A stretch of 53,119 nt of DNA from Lachnoclostridium sp. UBA903 (lineage in GTDB: Bacteria > Bacillota > Clostridia > Lachnospirales > Lachnospiraceae), in assembly GCA_002294045.1 (NCBI GenBank), contig DBEP01000088.1, forward strand, positions 46,646-99,764, written 5' to 3'. This document shows, piece by piece, positions 43,728 to 53,112 of the stretch. The notes beneath the pieces were generated by a model. That model had not been told where the DNA came from. It saw only the letters and a program-made list of their open reading frames with translations, and did no database searches. Position 1 is the first letter of the stretch. Each line of letters starts with the position of its first letter. Both the position numbers and the translations under genes were made by a program.

Positions 43728-44957
43728 ATGCCATATAAACAGCTTATGGAGCATTTTAACAGCTTTAGAAATAAAAAGTCCGGCTTTGATATACAATACA
43801 ATTTACCGGTTTTGGTATGTCTTATTCTGATTGCCGCCCTCCTTATTCTTCCTACCGGTTATGAAGACGCCGTTATTTACCAGGGCACGGACCGGTGTCC
43901 GGTACAGATAATATCGGTAAATAACGATAATATTATTGATACCGGCTTGATTCGTTCCGGTGAACAGACCTGTCTGGTCCTGTTATTAGGCGGAAAATTC
44001 AAAGGGCAAAAGGCGGAGGCTTTTAATCTGCTGAACGGTTCCCTGGAATCGGACAAAATATTTACGGAAGGAGATAAAGCACTGGCAGTCATTAGCTATG
44101 ACGGCAACCGGATAATTTCCGTAAACTTAATCGACCATTACCGCATTAATAAGGAAGCGGTTCTTGCCTTGGCATTTATATTATTTTTAATACTTATGGC
44201 CGGAAAGACCGGAATCCGGGCAGTTCTGGCATTTATTACTACGGTCCTGTTAATATGGAAGGTATTGGTTCCGGCTTATTTAAATGGCTACAATCCGATA
44301 TATTTCGGTTTATTCATAACCGTATTATTAATAACAATTACCATTTCCATGGTATACGGTTTTAACCGGAAAACTTTATCGGCCGTTTCCGGTTCTTTCC
44401 TTGGTATTCTGGTGACCTGTATCCTTGGTATGATTTTTACCGGTGCCTTTAAAATCCACGGTGCAATCATGCCAAACTCGGAAAGTCTGCTTTACAGCGG
44501 ATACCAGAATCTGAACCTTACTAAAATCTTTATGGCCAGTATTTTCATCGGTTCCTCCGGCGCCGTTATGGATCTTGCCGTAGATATAACCTCTGCGGTA
44601 AACGAGGTCATTGAAAAGAAACCGGATATTACCTGGAAGGAAGCCTGCAGCTCCGGAATGAACGTAGGCAGGGCTGCCATGGGAACTATGACTACAACCC
44701 TTCTTCTTGCCTATTCCGGCGGTTATATTTCTCTTCTCATGGTTTTCATGGCCCAGGGCACACCGGTCTTTAATATATTAAACTATAAATACATTTCAGC
44801 AGAAATCATAGAAACCATAGTCGGCAGTTTCGGCCTGGTAACAGTGGCACCATTTACAGCCCTGACAAGCGGTGTCCTGCTGACTTATAAAAAACAAAAA
44901 GCCCTTGAGGAAAACAGCGGCCCGGTCCCCTGCGAAGATAAGCAGTATACGGAATGA
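43728..44957 (+). CDS. YibE/F-like multipass membrane protein
   Basis: A 409-residue YibE/F family protein. A single N-terminal transmembrane helix (about 29-45) and an extracytoplasmic domain of about 90 residues are followed by seven or so helices. The family motif is visible in MASIFIGSSGAVMDLAVDITSA and in GRAAMGTMTTTLLLAYSGG. Function unknown; a transporter is suggested by topology. No SD stronger than GAAGGA is seen. Confidence 0.88.
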   Translation: MPYKQLMEHFNSFRNKKSGFDIQYNLPVLVCLILIAALLILPTGYEDAVIYQGTDRCPVQIISVNNDNIIDTGLIRSGEQTCLVLLLGGKFKGQKAEAFNLLNGSLESDKIFTEGDKALAVISYDGNRIISVNLIDHYRINKEAVLALAFILFLILMAGKTGIRAVLAFITTVLLIWKVLVPAYLNGYNPIYFGLFITVLLITITISMVYGFNRKTLSAVSGSFLGILVTCILGMIFTGAFKIHGAIMPNSESLLYSGYQNLNLTKIFMASIFIGSSGAVMDLAVDITSAVNEVIEKKPDITWKEACSSGMNVGRAAMGTMTTTLLLAYSGGYISLLMVFMAQGTPVFNILNYKYISAEIIETIVGSFGLVTVAPFTALTSGVLLTYKKQKALEENSGPVPCEDKQYTE

Positions 44958-44987
44958 CCGCCGATACGCAAAAGACCTAGTACAACG

Positions 44988-45142
44988 TTCTCTAAATAAC
45001 TGGTCATTAGGCTGAGGATAAATCTTCGAGAGTGCTGGTTCACAAACGCAGGCGTAGTGGTGCTACGCCGAGTACGCCAAGGCTTGTGGGCCAGTGCTAT
45101 CGGAGATTTAGACCAGCATAATGGTCCAGTTAATTTAAGAAC
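44988..45142. repeat. MITE-like inverted-repeat element with branched fold
   Basis: About 155 bp. Arms of about 58 bp (GTTCTCTAAATAACTGG... and its imperfect reverse complement ending ...CCAGTTAATTTAAGAAC) enclose a perfect small hairpin GGCGTAG-n5-CTACGCC. No coding capacity. Same general design as the element at 41781-41946 but a different sequence family. Confidence 0.7.
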
Positions 45143-45171
45143 TTAGAAAGCAAACCCCAATAATAACGTAA

Positions 45172-45219
45172 AGTAACCTCCAAATTCACTATAAAAGTGG
45201 AGATGAAGGTTGCTTTTTT
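45172..45219 (+). terminator. Terminator after the YibE/F gene
   Basis: Imperfect stem with AACCT/AGGTT and CACT-n4-AGTG pairing, followed by six T. It lies downstream of the inverted-repeat element and faces the converging serA gene. Confidence 0.6.
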
Positions 45220-45270
45220 GCTGAATATTTTAAAATAAGCTGAGCCAAAATAGGTTAACAAAAATTATTA

Positions 45271-46431
45271 TTAAAGTATCCGGACCTTCAAAACCCCGTC
45301 AATTGAGTTTAACTTCTGTGCGGCGGCTTCCGATACATCTCCTTCAATATCAAGGACCGTATAAGCATAATCGCCCTTGCTTTTGTTGATCATGTTGGAT
45401 ATATTAATATTTTCCACTGAAAATAAACCGGTAAACTGGGTCAGCATATTAGGTATATTCTTATGGTTAATGGTTATACGTTTTCCGGAAACACAGATTC
45501 CCGCGTCACAATCCGGGTAATTAACGGAGTTTTTAATTATTCCGTGCTCCATATATTCCATAATTTCCTTTACTGCCATAACAGCGCAGTTATCTTCCGA
45601 TTCTTCCGTGGAGGCACCCAGGTGGGGAATCGCAATGACACCCTCCATCCCTGCTGTCCTTGCATTGGGAAAATCAGTGACATAACATGCAACCTTACCG
45701 GATTTTAGGGCTTCTTCCATATCGTCATCATTTACCAGCAGGTCCCTGGCAAAATTAAGTATGGTGACACCGTCCTTCATCATGGCTATGGAATCTTTAT
45801 TAATCATTTTTCTGGTGTCATCCAAAAGAGGCACATGAACGGTAATATAATCACAGCTCCGGTAGATTTCTTCCTTATCTTTAACATAGATAATATCCCT
45901 GGACAAATTCCAGGCATGCTTTACGGAAATAAAAGGGTCACATCCGTATACTTCCATTCCTAAACGTTTTGCCGCATTTGCAACTAAAACACCGATGGCA
46001 CCAAGTCCGATTACGCCTAATTTCTTGCCTTCAATTTCCTTGCCGGCAAATTTGCCTTTCCCTTTTTCCACCAATTTTGCTATATTTTCATCATCTTTAA
46101 CGTTCCGTACCCAGTTTATCCCTCCGATGATATTGCGGGAGGCCAGCATCAGACCTGCAATAACCAGTTCCTTAACACCGTTTGCGTTGGCTCCCGGCGT
46201 ATTAAATACAACGATTCCTTTTTCAGCACATTTATCTATGGGGATATTATTAACACCGGCCCCGGCCCTTGCTATGGCTTTTAAGTTATGCGGCAATTCC
46301 ATGTCCAGCATGGATGCGCTTCTTACCAGTACAGAATCCGCTTCTTCAATGGAATCCACCTTCTGATAGTTGCCGGTAAATAAATCCAGGCCAACTGCCG
46401 CGATGGGATTCAGACAATTATATTTCACCAT
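45271..46431 (-). CDS. serA: D-3-phosphoglycerate dehydrogenase
   Basis: A 386-residue SerA of the short ACT-domain type, first step of serine synthesis. The substrate part (VRSASMLDMELP) and the NAD-binding GVIGLGAIGVLVANAAKRLG are clear, then HVPLLDDTRKMI and the catalytic His in IPHLGASTEESE. The last 75 residues form an ACT domain for serine feedback (NMLTQFTGLFSVENINISNM). Follows serC by 27 bp in one operon. Confidence 0.95.
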   Translation of the reverse strand: MVKYNCLNPIAAVGLDLFTGNYQKVDSIEEADSVLVRSASMLDMELPHNLKAIARAGAGVNNIPIDKCAEKGIVVFNTPGANANGVKELVIAGLMLASRNIIGGINWVRNVKDDENIAKLVEKGKGKFAGKEIEGKKLGVIGLGAIGVLVANAAKRLGMEVYGCDPFISVKHAWNLSRDIIYVKDKEEIYRSCDYITVHVPLLDDTRKMINKDSIAMMKDGVTILNFARDLLVNDDDMEEALKSGKVACYVTDFPNARTAGMEGVIAIPHLGASTEESEDNCAVMAVKEIMEYMEHGIIKNSVNYPDCDAGICVSGKRITINHKNIPNMLTQFTGLFSVENINISNMINKSKGDYAYTVLDIEGDVSEAAAQKLNSIDGVLKVRIL

Positions 46432-46458
46432 AATGCTACTCCTTTATGTATTCCTGTA

Positions 46459-47544
46459 TTATTTTGAGTTTTCTTCCTCAAATTTCTGCATAAATTCCAC
46501 CAGTTTTTTAACACCTTCTGTCGGCATGGCATTATAAATACTTGCCCTCATACCGCCGACGGTTCTGTGTCCCTTTAAATTTTCAAACCCGGCAGCTTTT
46601 GCTTCTTTAACAAATTTGGCATCCAGTTCTTCACTGCCGGTTACAAAAGGTATATTCATTAAAGAACGGTCTTCTTTTACGACAGTCCCCTTGAATAATC
46701 TGCTTTGGTCCAGGAAATCATAAAGAATTCCGGCTTTTTGTTCATTAATTTCCTTCATGGCCGCAAGCCCGCCTAATTTCTTAAGCCATTTGAATACCTT
46801 GCCGCAGATATATATGCCATATGCCGGCGGCGTATTATATAAGGATTTATTATCAGCATGGGTTTTGTATTTTAACATGGTAGGTGTTCCGGACAGAGTA
46901 TTTTCGGTAATCAAATCTTCACGGATAATCACTATAACCACACCGGCAGGCCCGACATTTTTCTGAACACCGCCGTAAATAAGCCCATATTTTGTAACAT
47001 CTACAGGTTCCGATAAGAAACAGGAGGATACATCCGCAACCAGGGTCTTGCCCTTCGTGTCAGGAAGTTTTTTAAATTTAGTTCCGTAGATTGTATTATT
47101 CTCACAGATATAGACATAATCTGCATCTTCACTAATCGGAAGATCCGAGCAGTCCGGAATATAGGAAAAGGTTTTATCTGCTGATGACGCAACTGCATTG
47201 GCCTTGCCGTAGATTTGCGCTTCTTGGTATGCTTTTTTTGCCCATTGGCCGGTGATAATATAGTCTGCCACTTTGTTTTTCATCAGATTCATGGGAATCA
47301 TGGCAAATTGCTGGGATGCACCGCCCTGTAAAAATAATACCTTGTAGTTGCCCGGTATATTCATTAAATCCCTTAAATCCTGTTCCGCTTCGTTAAGAAT
47401 AGCCTCAAAAGCCTTGGAACGGTGGCTCATCTCCATGACAGACATTCCGGTGCCTCCGTAATCTAACATCTCATCTGCTGCTTCCTTTAATACCTCCTCA
47501 GGCAAAACAGCCGGACCTGCCGAAAAATTATAAACTCTACCCAC
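46459..47544 (-). CDS. serC: Phosphoserine aminotransferase
   Basis: A 361-residue SerC. The family start RVYNFSAGPAVLPEEVL fixes the start at GTG 47544, eight bases after AAAGGAGG; reading further upstream would run through the SD itself. The PLP lysine is in GGVQKNVGPAG. It makes phosphoserine from phosphohydroxypyruvate and glutamate. First gene of serCA, behind a consensus promoter. Confidence 0.96.
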   Translation of the reverse strand: MGRVYNFSAGPAVLPEEVLKEAADEMLDYGGTGMSVMEMSHRSKAFEAILNEAEQDLRDLMNIPGNYKVLFLQGGASQQFAMIPMNLMKNKVADYIITGQWAKKAYQEAQIYGKANAVASSADKTFSYIPDCSDLPISEDADYVYICENNTIYGTKFKKLPDTKGKTLVADVSSCFLSEPVDVTKYGLIYGGVQKNVGPAGVVIVIIREDLITENTLSGTPTMLKYKTHADNKSLYNTPPAYGIYICGKVFKWLKKLGGLAAMKEINEQKAGILYDFLDQSRLFKGTVVKEDRSLMNIPFVTGSEELDAKFVKEAKAAGFENLKGHRTVGGMRASIYNAMPTEGVKKLVEFMQKFEEENSK

Positions 47545-47606
47545 TTTTATATCCTCCTTTAGTATGTTGAACAACTGTTTTTTGCTTGACCACTTTAATC
47601 AATTAC

Positions 47607-47635
47607 ATTATAAAACTTAGTTAAATTTTAGTCAA
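47607..47635 (-). promoter_or_regulatory. SigA promoter of serCA
   Basis: Minus strand TTGACT (47630-47635), 17-bp spacer, TATAAT (47607-47612). The leader would be about 55 nt. Directly upstream is the ilvB terminator, so serCA is a separate unit. Confidence 0.9.
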
Positions 47636-47648
47636 TATCATATGGGAA

Positions 47649-47692
47649 TAAAAAAACGGACATTGAAACAAAAAAATAATTCCATTCCGTTC
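47649..47692 (-). terminator. ilvB terminator
   Basis: Minus strand ACGGAATGGAA ... TTTCAATGTCCGT stem with interior mismatches, followed by seven T, between the ilvB stop and the serC promoter. Confidence 0.65.
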
Positions 47693-47757
47693 AAAAGATA
47701 TCCGTTACCGATTTGTTCTCCCTTGAACTTATATGAACCGTCTCTATTTTATTTCCG

Positions 47758-49440
47758 TTATTTTTTCAAATCAAGGTCCTCTTCCGTAAACACTTCCTCA
47801 ATAGCCGCTCCCGGGGCTACCATGGGCCATACCTTATCGTCACTGGCAATCTGGCAATCCAGTACAACCGGTCTGTTCAGAACAATCGCTTCTTTTATAA
47901 CAGGCTCGACTTCCTCTTTTTTCGTAATCCGGTAAGCCTTAGCTCCCATTGCCTCAGCCAGCTTAACAAAATCCACACTGTCATTTAATGTCGTATGGGA
48001 ATATCTCTGTCCGTAAAACAGGGCCTGCCACTGTCTTACCATACCTAAAACATGATTATTAAATACGATTTGAACAATGGGTATATTGTATCGGACTGCT
48101 GTTGCTATCTCATTCATATTCATACGGAAACAGCCGTCTCCTGCTATATTGATTACCGTTTTATCCGGATTGCCGACCTTGGCCCCGATACAGGCTCCCA
48201 GGCCGTAGCCCATGGTTCCCAATCCCCCTGAAGTAATAAAGGTCCTCGGTTTTTTATATTTAAAAAACTGTGCCGACCACATCTGATGCTGCCCAACTTC
48301 CGTAGTTATGATGGCATCTCCGCCGGTTATTTCATATAATTTCTCAAGAATATAAGGACCTGTCAGTACATCGTTGTGGTATTTTAAGGGAAACTGCTTT
48401 TTTAAATCCATAACATGGCTGACCCATTCCTTATTATCATGCCGGTCCAGTTTTTCATTTAATATTGTTAATATTTCTTTTATATCGCCATTAATACAAT
48501 GGTTTACAATCACATTTTTATTAATCTCAGCCGGATCGATATCAATCTGAAGGATTTTTGCATTTTTAGCAAATTTCTTTGTATTGCCGGTGACACGGTC
48601 ACTGAATCTGGAACCGACGGCGATTAACAGGTCGCACTCCGTTACACTTAAATTGGCTGTTTTGGTTCCGTGCATTCCAAGCATGCCGGTATAATAAGGC
48701 TCCTCACCGCTGAATGCTCCTTTTCCCATTAAAGTATCGGTTACAGGAGCATCCACTTTATGAACAAATTCTTTTATTTCCTTGCCTGCGTCGGAAAGGA
48801 CGGCACCGCCCCCGATAAAAATCATGGGCTTCTTTGCTTTCTTAATCATTTTTAAGGCAATTTCTATATCTTCTTTTGATATGGTATCCCTGCTTCCGTC
48901 ATTCACAGAAATATCCGCCTTTTCATATTCCGCCTTATTGGCTGTTACGTCTTTGGCAATATCCACCAATACCGGACCGGGCCTTCCCGTCCGTGCTATT
49001 AAAAAGGCCCTTCTCAGGATATCCGCTAATTTGGCCACATCCTTTACAATAAAGTTATGCTTTGTAATCGGCATGGTAATACCCGCAATATCAACCTCCT
49101 GAAAGCTGTCTTTGCCGAGTAAATTCACCGTAACGTTACCGGTAATTGCAACCATCGGGACAGAATCCATATATGCAGTTGCAATACCCGTTACCAGATT
49201 CGTAGCACCCGGACCGCTGGTTGCCAGACAAACTCCTACCTTGCCCGTAGACCGGGCATAGCCGTCCGCAGCATGGGAAGCACCCTGTTCATGAGAGGTT
49301 AATATGTGGCGTATTTCATTCTGATGCCGGTATAATTCGTCATATATATTTAAGACCGATCCTCCCGGATAGCCAAATATGGTATCAACCCCCTGCTCCT
49401 TTAAACACTCAACTAATATCTGTGAACCTGTTAACTGCAT
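47758..49440 (-). CDS. ilvB: Acetolactate synthase large subunit
   Basis: A 560-residue ThDP enzyme of biosynthetic AHAS type. The start TGSQILVECLKEQGVDTIFG with GYPGG, the activating Glu in SHEQGASHAADGYAR, and the ThDP motif GDGCFRMNMNEIATA...IVFNN are present. It makes acetolactate and acetohydroxybutyrate for branched-chain amino acids. It follows ilvD by 26 bp. No small regulatory subunit (ilvN) follows it in this window, so the regulatory partner is elsewhere or lacking. Confidence 0.94.
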   Translation of the reverse strand: MQLTGSQILVECLKEQGVDTIFGYPGGSVLNIYDELYRHQNEIRHILTSHEQGASHAADGYARSTGKVGVCLATSGPGATNLVTGIATAYMDSVPMVAITGNVTVNLLGKDSFQEVDIAGITMPITKHNFIVKDVAKLADILRRAFLIARTGRPGPVLVDIAKDVTANKAEYEKADISVNDGSRDTISKEDIEIALKMIKKAKKPMIFIGGGAVLSDAGKEIKEFVHKVDAPVTDTLMGKGAFSGEEPYYTGMLGMHGTKTANLSVTECDLLIAVGSRFSDRVTGNTKKFAKNAKILQIDIDPAEINKNVIVNHCINGDIKEILTILNEKLDRHDNKEWVSHVMDLKKQFPLKYHNDVLTGPYILEKLYEITGGDAIITTEVGQHQMWSAQFFKYKKPRTFITSGGLGTMGYGLGACIGAKVGNPDKTVINIAGDGCFRMNMNEIATAVRYNIPIVQIVFNNHVLGMVRQWQALFYGQRYSHTTLNDSVDFVKLAEAMGAKAYRITKKEEVEPVIKEAIVLNRPVVLDCQIASDDKVWPMVAPGAAIEEVFTEEDLDLKK

Positions 49441-49466
49441 TTTGCACCTCTTTCATAGAATACTAT

Positions 49467-51137
49467 TTATCTTTTAGGTATCTCCAAGATAGCCCCCCGG
49501 TTCCCCGACGTTACCATTGCGGTGTATCTTGCCAGATAACCGGTTGTAATTTTAGGTTCCCTTGGCTGCCATTTTGCCCTTCTGGCCTTCAATTCTTCTT
49601 CGGAAACTGCAAAATCCAAAGTATTGGCATTAATATCAATACGGATTATATCTCCTTCTTCTACCAGGGCAATATTGCCTCCCACCGCCGCTTCCGGAGA
49701 TACGTGGCCGATTACCGCCCCCCGGGAAGCACCGGAGAAACGGCCGTCGGTTATTAAAGCTACGGATGAGCCAAGCCCCATTCCCATAATGGCCGAAGTA
49801 GGGTTTAGCATCTCCCTCATGCCGGGACCCCCTTTGGGTCCTTCATAGCGGATAACGACTACGTCGCCGGATGCGATTTTGCCATCCATAATTGCTGCTA
49901 TGGCATCATCTTCACAGTCAAACACCCTTGCAGGCCCCTCATGCTTCATCATCTCCGGAGCAACTGCGGAACGTTTTACCACGGCGGAGTCCGGTGCAAG
50001 ATTTCCTTTTAAAACTGCAATTCCGCCCGTTTCACTGTATGGATTTTCAATTGGTCTTATGACGTCTTTGTCACGGTTTATGCAGCCTTCTATATTTTCC
50101 CTTACGGTTTTGCCCGTAGCAGTAATTAAATCCGTATACAACAGATTCTTTTTGTTTAATTCATTCATAACGGCATAAACGCCGCCTGCTTCGTTTAAAT
50201 CTTCCATATAGGCGTGTCCTGCCGGCGCTAGATGGCACAAGTTGGGGGTTTTTGCACTGATTTCGTTGGCTATATCCAGATTTAACTCAATTCCGGCTTC
50301 ATGGGCAATTGCCGGCAGATGGAGCATGCTGTTGGTGGAACAGCCCAATGCCATGTCGATTGTTAAGGCATTTAAAAAGGCTTTCTCCGTCATGATATCC
50401 CCCGGCTTTATGTTCTTTTCCAGTAATTCCATAATCTTCATCCCTGCATGCTTGGCCAAACGGATTCTGTCAGAATATACGGCAGGGATGGTACCGTTGC
50501 CCTGTAATCCCATACCCAGCGCTTCCGTCAGACAGTTCATACTGTTGGCCGTGTACATGCCGGAACAGGAACCGGCCGTAGGACATACCTTACATGCATA
50601 TTCTTCAACATCTTCTTCGCTCATTTTACCGGCACTGTAAGCACCCACGGCTTCAAACATACTGGAAAGGCTGGTCTTTTCACCACGGACCCTGCCGGCA
50701 AGCATGGGACCGCCGCTGACAAATATGGTGGGAATATTAATACGTGCTGCCGCCATCAAAAGTCCCGGCACATTTTTATCACAATTCGGAACCATCACCA
50801 GAGCATCAAATCCATGGGCTATTGCCATTGCCTCCGTGGAATCCGCAATTAAATCTCTTGTTACCAGGGAATACTTCATTCCGGTATGTCCCATTGCTAT
50901 ACCGTCACACACGGCGATAGCGGGAAAAACCACGGGTGTACCTCCTGCCATTGCAACACCTAACTTAACGGCTTCAACAATTTTGTCCAGATTCATATGG
51001 CCCGGTACTATTTCATTATAGGAATTTACAATGCCTATCAATGGTTTATGTAATTCCTCACTGGTCATTCCCAGGGCGCTAAAAAGTGCTCTGTGGGGAG
51101 CCTGCTGAACTCCTTTTTTTACTGCATCACTCTTCAT
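49467..51137 (-). CDS. ilvD: Dihydroxy-acid dehydratase
   Basis: A 556-residue Fe-S dehydratase, making the 2-keto acids for valine and isoleucine. The family start MKSDAVKKGVQQAPHRALF places the start at ATG 51137, with AAGGTGG seven bases upstream; two earlier ATGs lie on or before the SD. Cluster cysteines are in NCDKNVPG and CPTAGSCSGMYTANS. Cotranscribed with ilvB from the promoter at 51273-51301. Confidence 0.95.
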   Translation of the reverse strand: MKSDAVKKGVQQAPHRALFSALGMTSEELHKPLIGIVNSYNEIVPGHMNLDKIVEAVKLGVAMAGGTPVVFPAIAVCDGIAMGHTGMKYSLVTRDLIADSTEAMAIAHGFDALVMVPNCDKNVPGLLMAAARINIPTIFVSGGPMLAGRVRGEKTSLSSMFEAVGAYSAGKMSEEDVEEYACKVCPTAGSCSGMYTANSMNCLTEALGMGLQGNGTIPAVYSDRIRLAKHAGMKIMELLEKNIKPGDIMTEKAFLNALTIDMALGCSTNSMLHLPAIAHEAGIELNLDIANEISAKTPNLCHLAPAGHAYMEDLNEAGGVYAVMNELNKKNLLYTDLITATGKTVRENIEGCINRDKDVIRPIENPYSETGGIAVLKGNLAPDSAVVKRSAVAPEMMKHEGPARVFDCEDDAIAAIMDGKIASGDVVVIRYEGPKGGPGMREMLNPTSAIMGMGLGSSVALITDGRFSGASRGAVIGHVSPEAAVGGNIALVEEGDIIRIDINANTLDFAVSEEELKARRAKWQPREPKITTGYLARYTAMVTSGNRGAILEIPKR

Positions 51138-51272
51138 ATCCATACCACCTTTTTCCATAGAATTATATTAAAATGACTGTCCCGCCGCCTCGGCTTCCGT
51201 TTAACCGGGCTAAAGGCCGGATAGTTGCGAATTTTATTACATTTATCATGTATAATATTACGGGTTCTGTAT

Positions 51273-51301
51273 ATAATAACTTATTTTTTATAAAAAATCA
51301 A
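51273..51301 (-). promoter_or_regulatory. Candidate promoter of ilvDB
   Basis: Minus strand TTGATT (51296-51301), 17-bp spacer, TATTAT (51273-51278). The leader would be about 125 nt and contains the GC-rich hairpin CCGGCC-n4-CCGG-like segment. No T-box hallmark sequence was found in it. Confidence 0.6.
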
Positions 51302-51340
51302 TTGATATTTTATAATGTGGGCCTGTGCAAAATTAATCAT

Positions 51341-51391
51341 AGTATACCCCAAAGCAGGGCATTCAGAACGGCGCAATGATTTTTTAAACAC
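51341..51391 (-). repeat. Dispersed repeat, copy C (inverted relative to 53068-53112)
   Basis: Minus strand GTGTTTAAAAAATCATTGCG...GGGGTATACT. It matches the copy at 53068-53112, including the GTATACT end, but in the opposite direction, so the two copies flank pepT as an inverted pair about 1.7 kb apart. Confidence 0.7.
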
Positions 51392-51447
51392 ATTCTTGCA
51401 CCGTTTTTGCCTTATGGGTTACAAAACCGGTTAATGGTATATATAGC

Positions 51448-52674
51448 TTAGTATCTGGAATACAGTTCTACGATTTTTAAAAGAATCCCGGTAACCTTTT
51501 CCATGGACTGAATCGGGATATATTCGTATCTTCCGTGGAAGTTATGCCCGCCGGTACACAAATTGGGACACGGAAGATTCATATAGGATAATTTGGCACC
51601 ATCCGTACCGCCCCGGATCGGAACTACAATAGGCGTAATGCCCATTTCATCCATGGCTTTCCTTGCGTTATTGATTAAATGGATATGGGGTTCAATCATT
51701 TCCTTCATATTATAATAGGAATCCTTTATATCCGTCTTAAAAGTTCCTGCCCCATATTTATCATTGAGATAGCCGGCAATTTTTTGGAACCGTTCTTTCT
51801 TTTCTTCGAATTTTACCCTGTCGTGATCACGGATAATATAAGAAGCTTTTGCCAAGTCTACAGAGCCTTCCAGTGTGGACAGCATATAAAACCCTTCATA
51901 CCCTTCCGTATACATAGGGTTCTGCTGTACCGGCAGCATGTTCTGGAATTCCATGGCAAGCAGTAAGGCGTTAACCATCTTATCCTTGGCCGAACCCGGA
52001 TGTATGCTGGTTCCCTGAATGGTTAGTTTTGCGGCGGCGGCGTTAAAATTTTCATATTCAATTTCACCCAGTTCCCCACCGTCAACGGTATAAGCGAAAT
52101 CAGCCCCGAAACCTTTAACGTCAAAAAAATCAACTCCCCTTCCGACTTCTTCATCAGGAGTAAAACCTATCTGAATGGTTCCATGTTCAATTTCAGGATG
52201 GGTGAGCAGGGTTTCTGCCATAACCATGATTTCCGCAATACCTGCCTTGTCATCGGCGCCCAGTAAGGTGGTTCCGTCCGTAACAATTAAGTCCTGTCCG
52301 ATATAATTGCACAGGCTGGGATACTGGGAGGTTTCAAGTGTTATTTTTAATTCTTCATTCAATACGATATCTTTGCCGTCATAATTGGAAATAATTCTGG
52401 GTTTCACATCTTTTCCGCTGATTGCGCAGGAAGTATCCATATGGGCTATAAAACCCAGCGCCGGCAATTTTTTCTTAACAGTGGACGGTATGGTCCCGTA
52501 AACATAACCATGGTCATCCGTCCTTACGTTACCGGCTCCTATTTCCTTCAGCTCCTCCACCAGAACCTTAGCCAGATTTTTTTGTTTTTCCGTACTTGGG
52601 ACCGTATCCATATCCTCTAAGGACTGGGTATCAATTTTAACATATTTCAGAAATCTTTCCGTAACCGTTTTCAT
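51448..52674 (-). CDS. pepT: Peptidase T (tripeptide aminopeptidase)
   Basis: A 408-residue M20B metallopeptidase removing the N-terminal residue from tripeptides in the cytoplasm. Zinc-site motifs FIAHMDTS, TLLGADDKAGIAE and FTPDEEVGRG with the catalytic Glu are present, and PIRGGTDGAKLSYM near the C-terminus. Normal length. SD GAGG precedes the ATG. Single gene flanked by the inverted repeat pair. Confidence 0.96.
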   Translation of the reverse strand: MKTVTERFLKYVKIDTQSLEDMDTVPSTEKQKNLAKVLVEELKEIGAGNVRTDDHGYVYGTIPSTVKKKLPALGFIAHMDTSCAISGKDVKPRIISNYDGKDIVLNEELKITLETSQYPSLCNYIGQDLIVTDGTTLLGADDKAGIAEIMVMAETLLTHPEIEHGTIQIGFTPDEEVGRGVDFFDVKGFGADFAYTVDGGELGEIEYENFNAAAAKLTIQGTSIHPGSAKDKMVNALLLAMEFQNMLPVQQNPMYTEGYEGFYMLSTLEGSVDLAKASYIIRDHDRVKFEEKKERFQKIAGYLNDKYGAGTFKTDIKDSYYNMKEMIEPHIHLINNARKAMDEMGITPIVVPIRGGTDGAKLSYMNLPCPNLCTGGHNFHGRYEYIPIQSMEKVTGILLKIVELYSRY

Positions 52675-52984
52675 AATAACCTCTTTTCCGTATAATCCTT
52701 TTTTATAGAATTACCATTATATTAATAAATTGATTGATTGAAATGATTTGATATTACCTGATTTTTCGAACATGCTCCGGTAGTCCAAAAAGTTTGTAAT
52801 CGCCAGAATAAATACAGTTATTATTATGACATGTTTTTAATCTTTTTACAAATATAAATGTATAATTTACCCTAAAAGCATAAGTTATATCAATGCCTTA
52901 ATTCTTTGCACCTTTTTTTTATTTTAGCAATTTACATGCCGGGATAAAAATCTCCGATATTTGCTTTATCAATACATTTATCCT

Positions 52985-53031
52985 AAAAAAACAGATGGAT
53001 GAATTTGTGTTTTCATCCCATCTGTTTTTTT
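52985..53031. terminator. Bidirectional terminator
   Basis: Stem AAACAGATGG / CCATCTGTTT with an A-run before and a run of seven T after, loop about 19 nt. It could end transcripts from either side. Confidence 0.8.
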
Positions 53032-53067
53032 ATCCTGTATCTTTATCCGGCGGAGCATTGCTAGAGC

Positions 53068-53112
53068 GTGTTTGAAAAATCATTGCGCCGTTCTGAAGGC
53101 CCCACTTTGCGG
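53068..53112 (+). repeat. Dispersed repeat, copy B
   Basis: GTGTTTGAAAAATCATTGCG...CCACTTTGCGG followed by TATACT. It matches copy C around pepT in inverted orientation and copy A after rhaA in direct orientation. It may continue past the window edge. Confidence 0.65.

Noticed and set aside
47545..47606. Serine-responsive leader upstream of serC
   Set aside because: The leader is only about 55 nt and has no terminator or riboswitch-like conserved block.
51138..51300. T-box riboswitch upstream of ilvD
   Set aside because: No AGGGTGGNACCGCG-type T-box sequence and no specifier stem was found in the leader.
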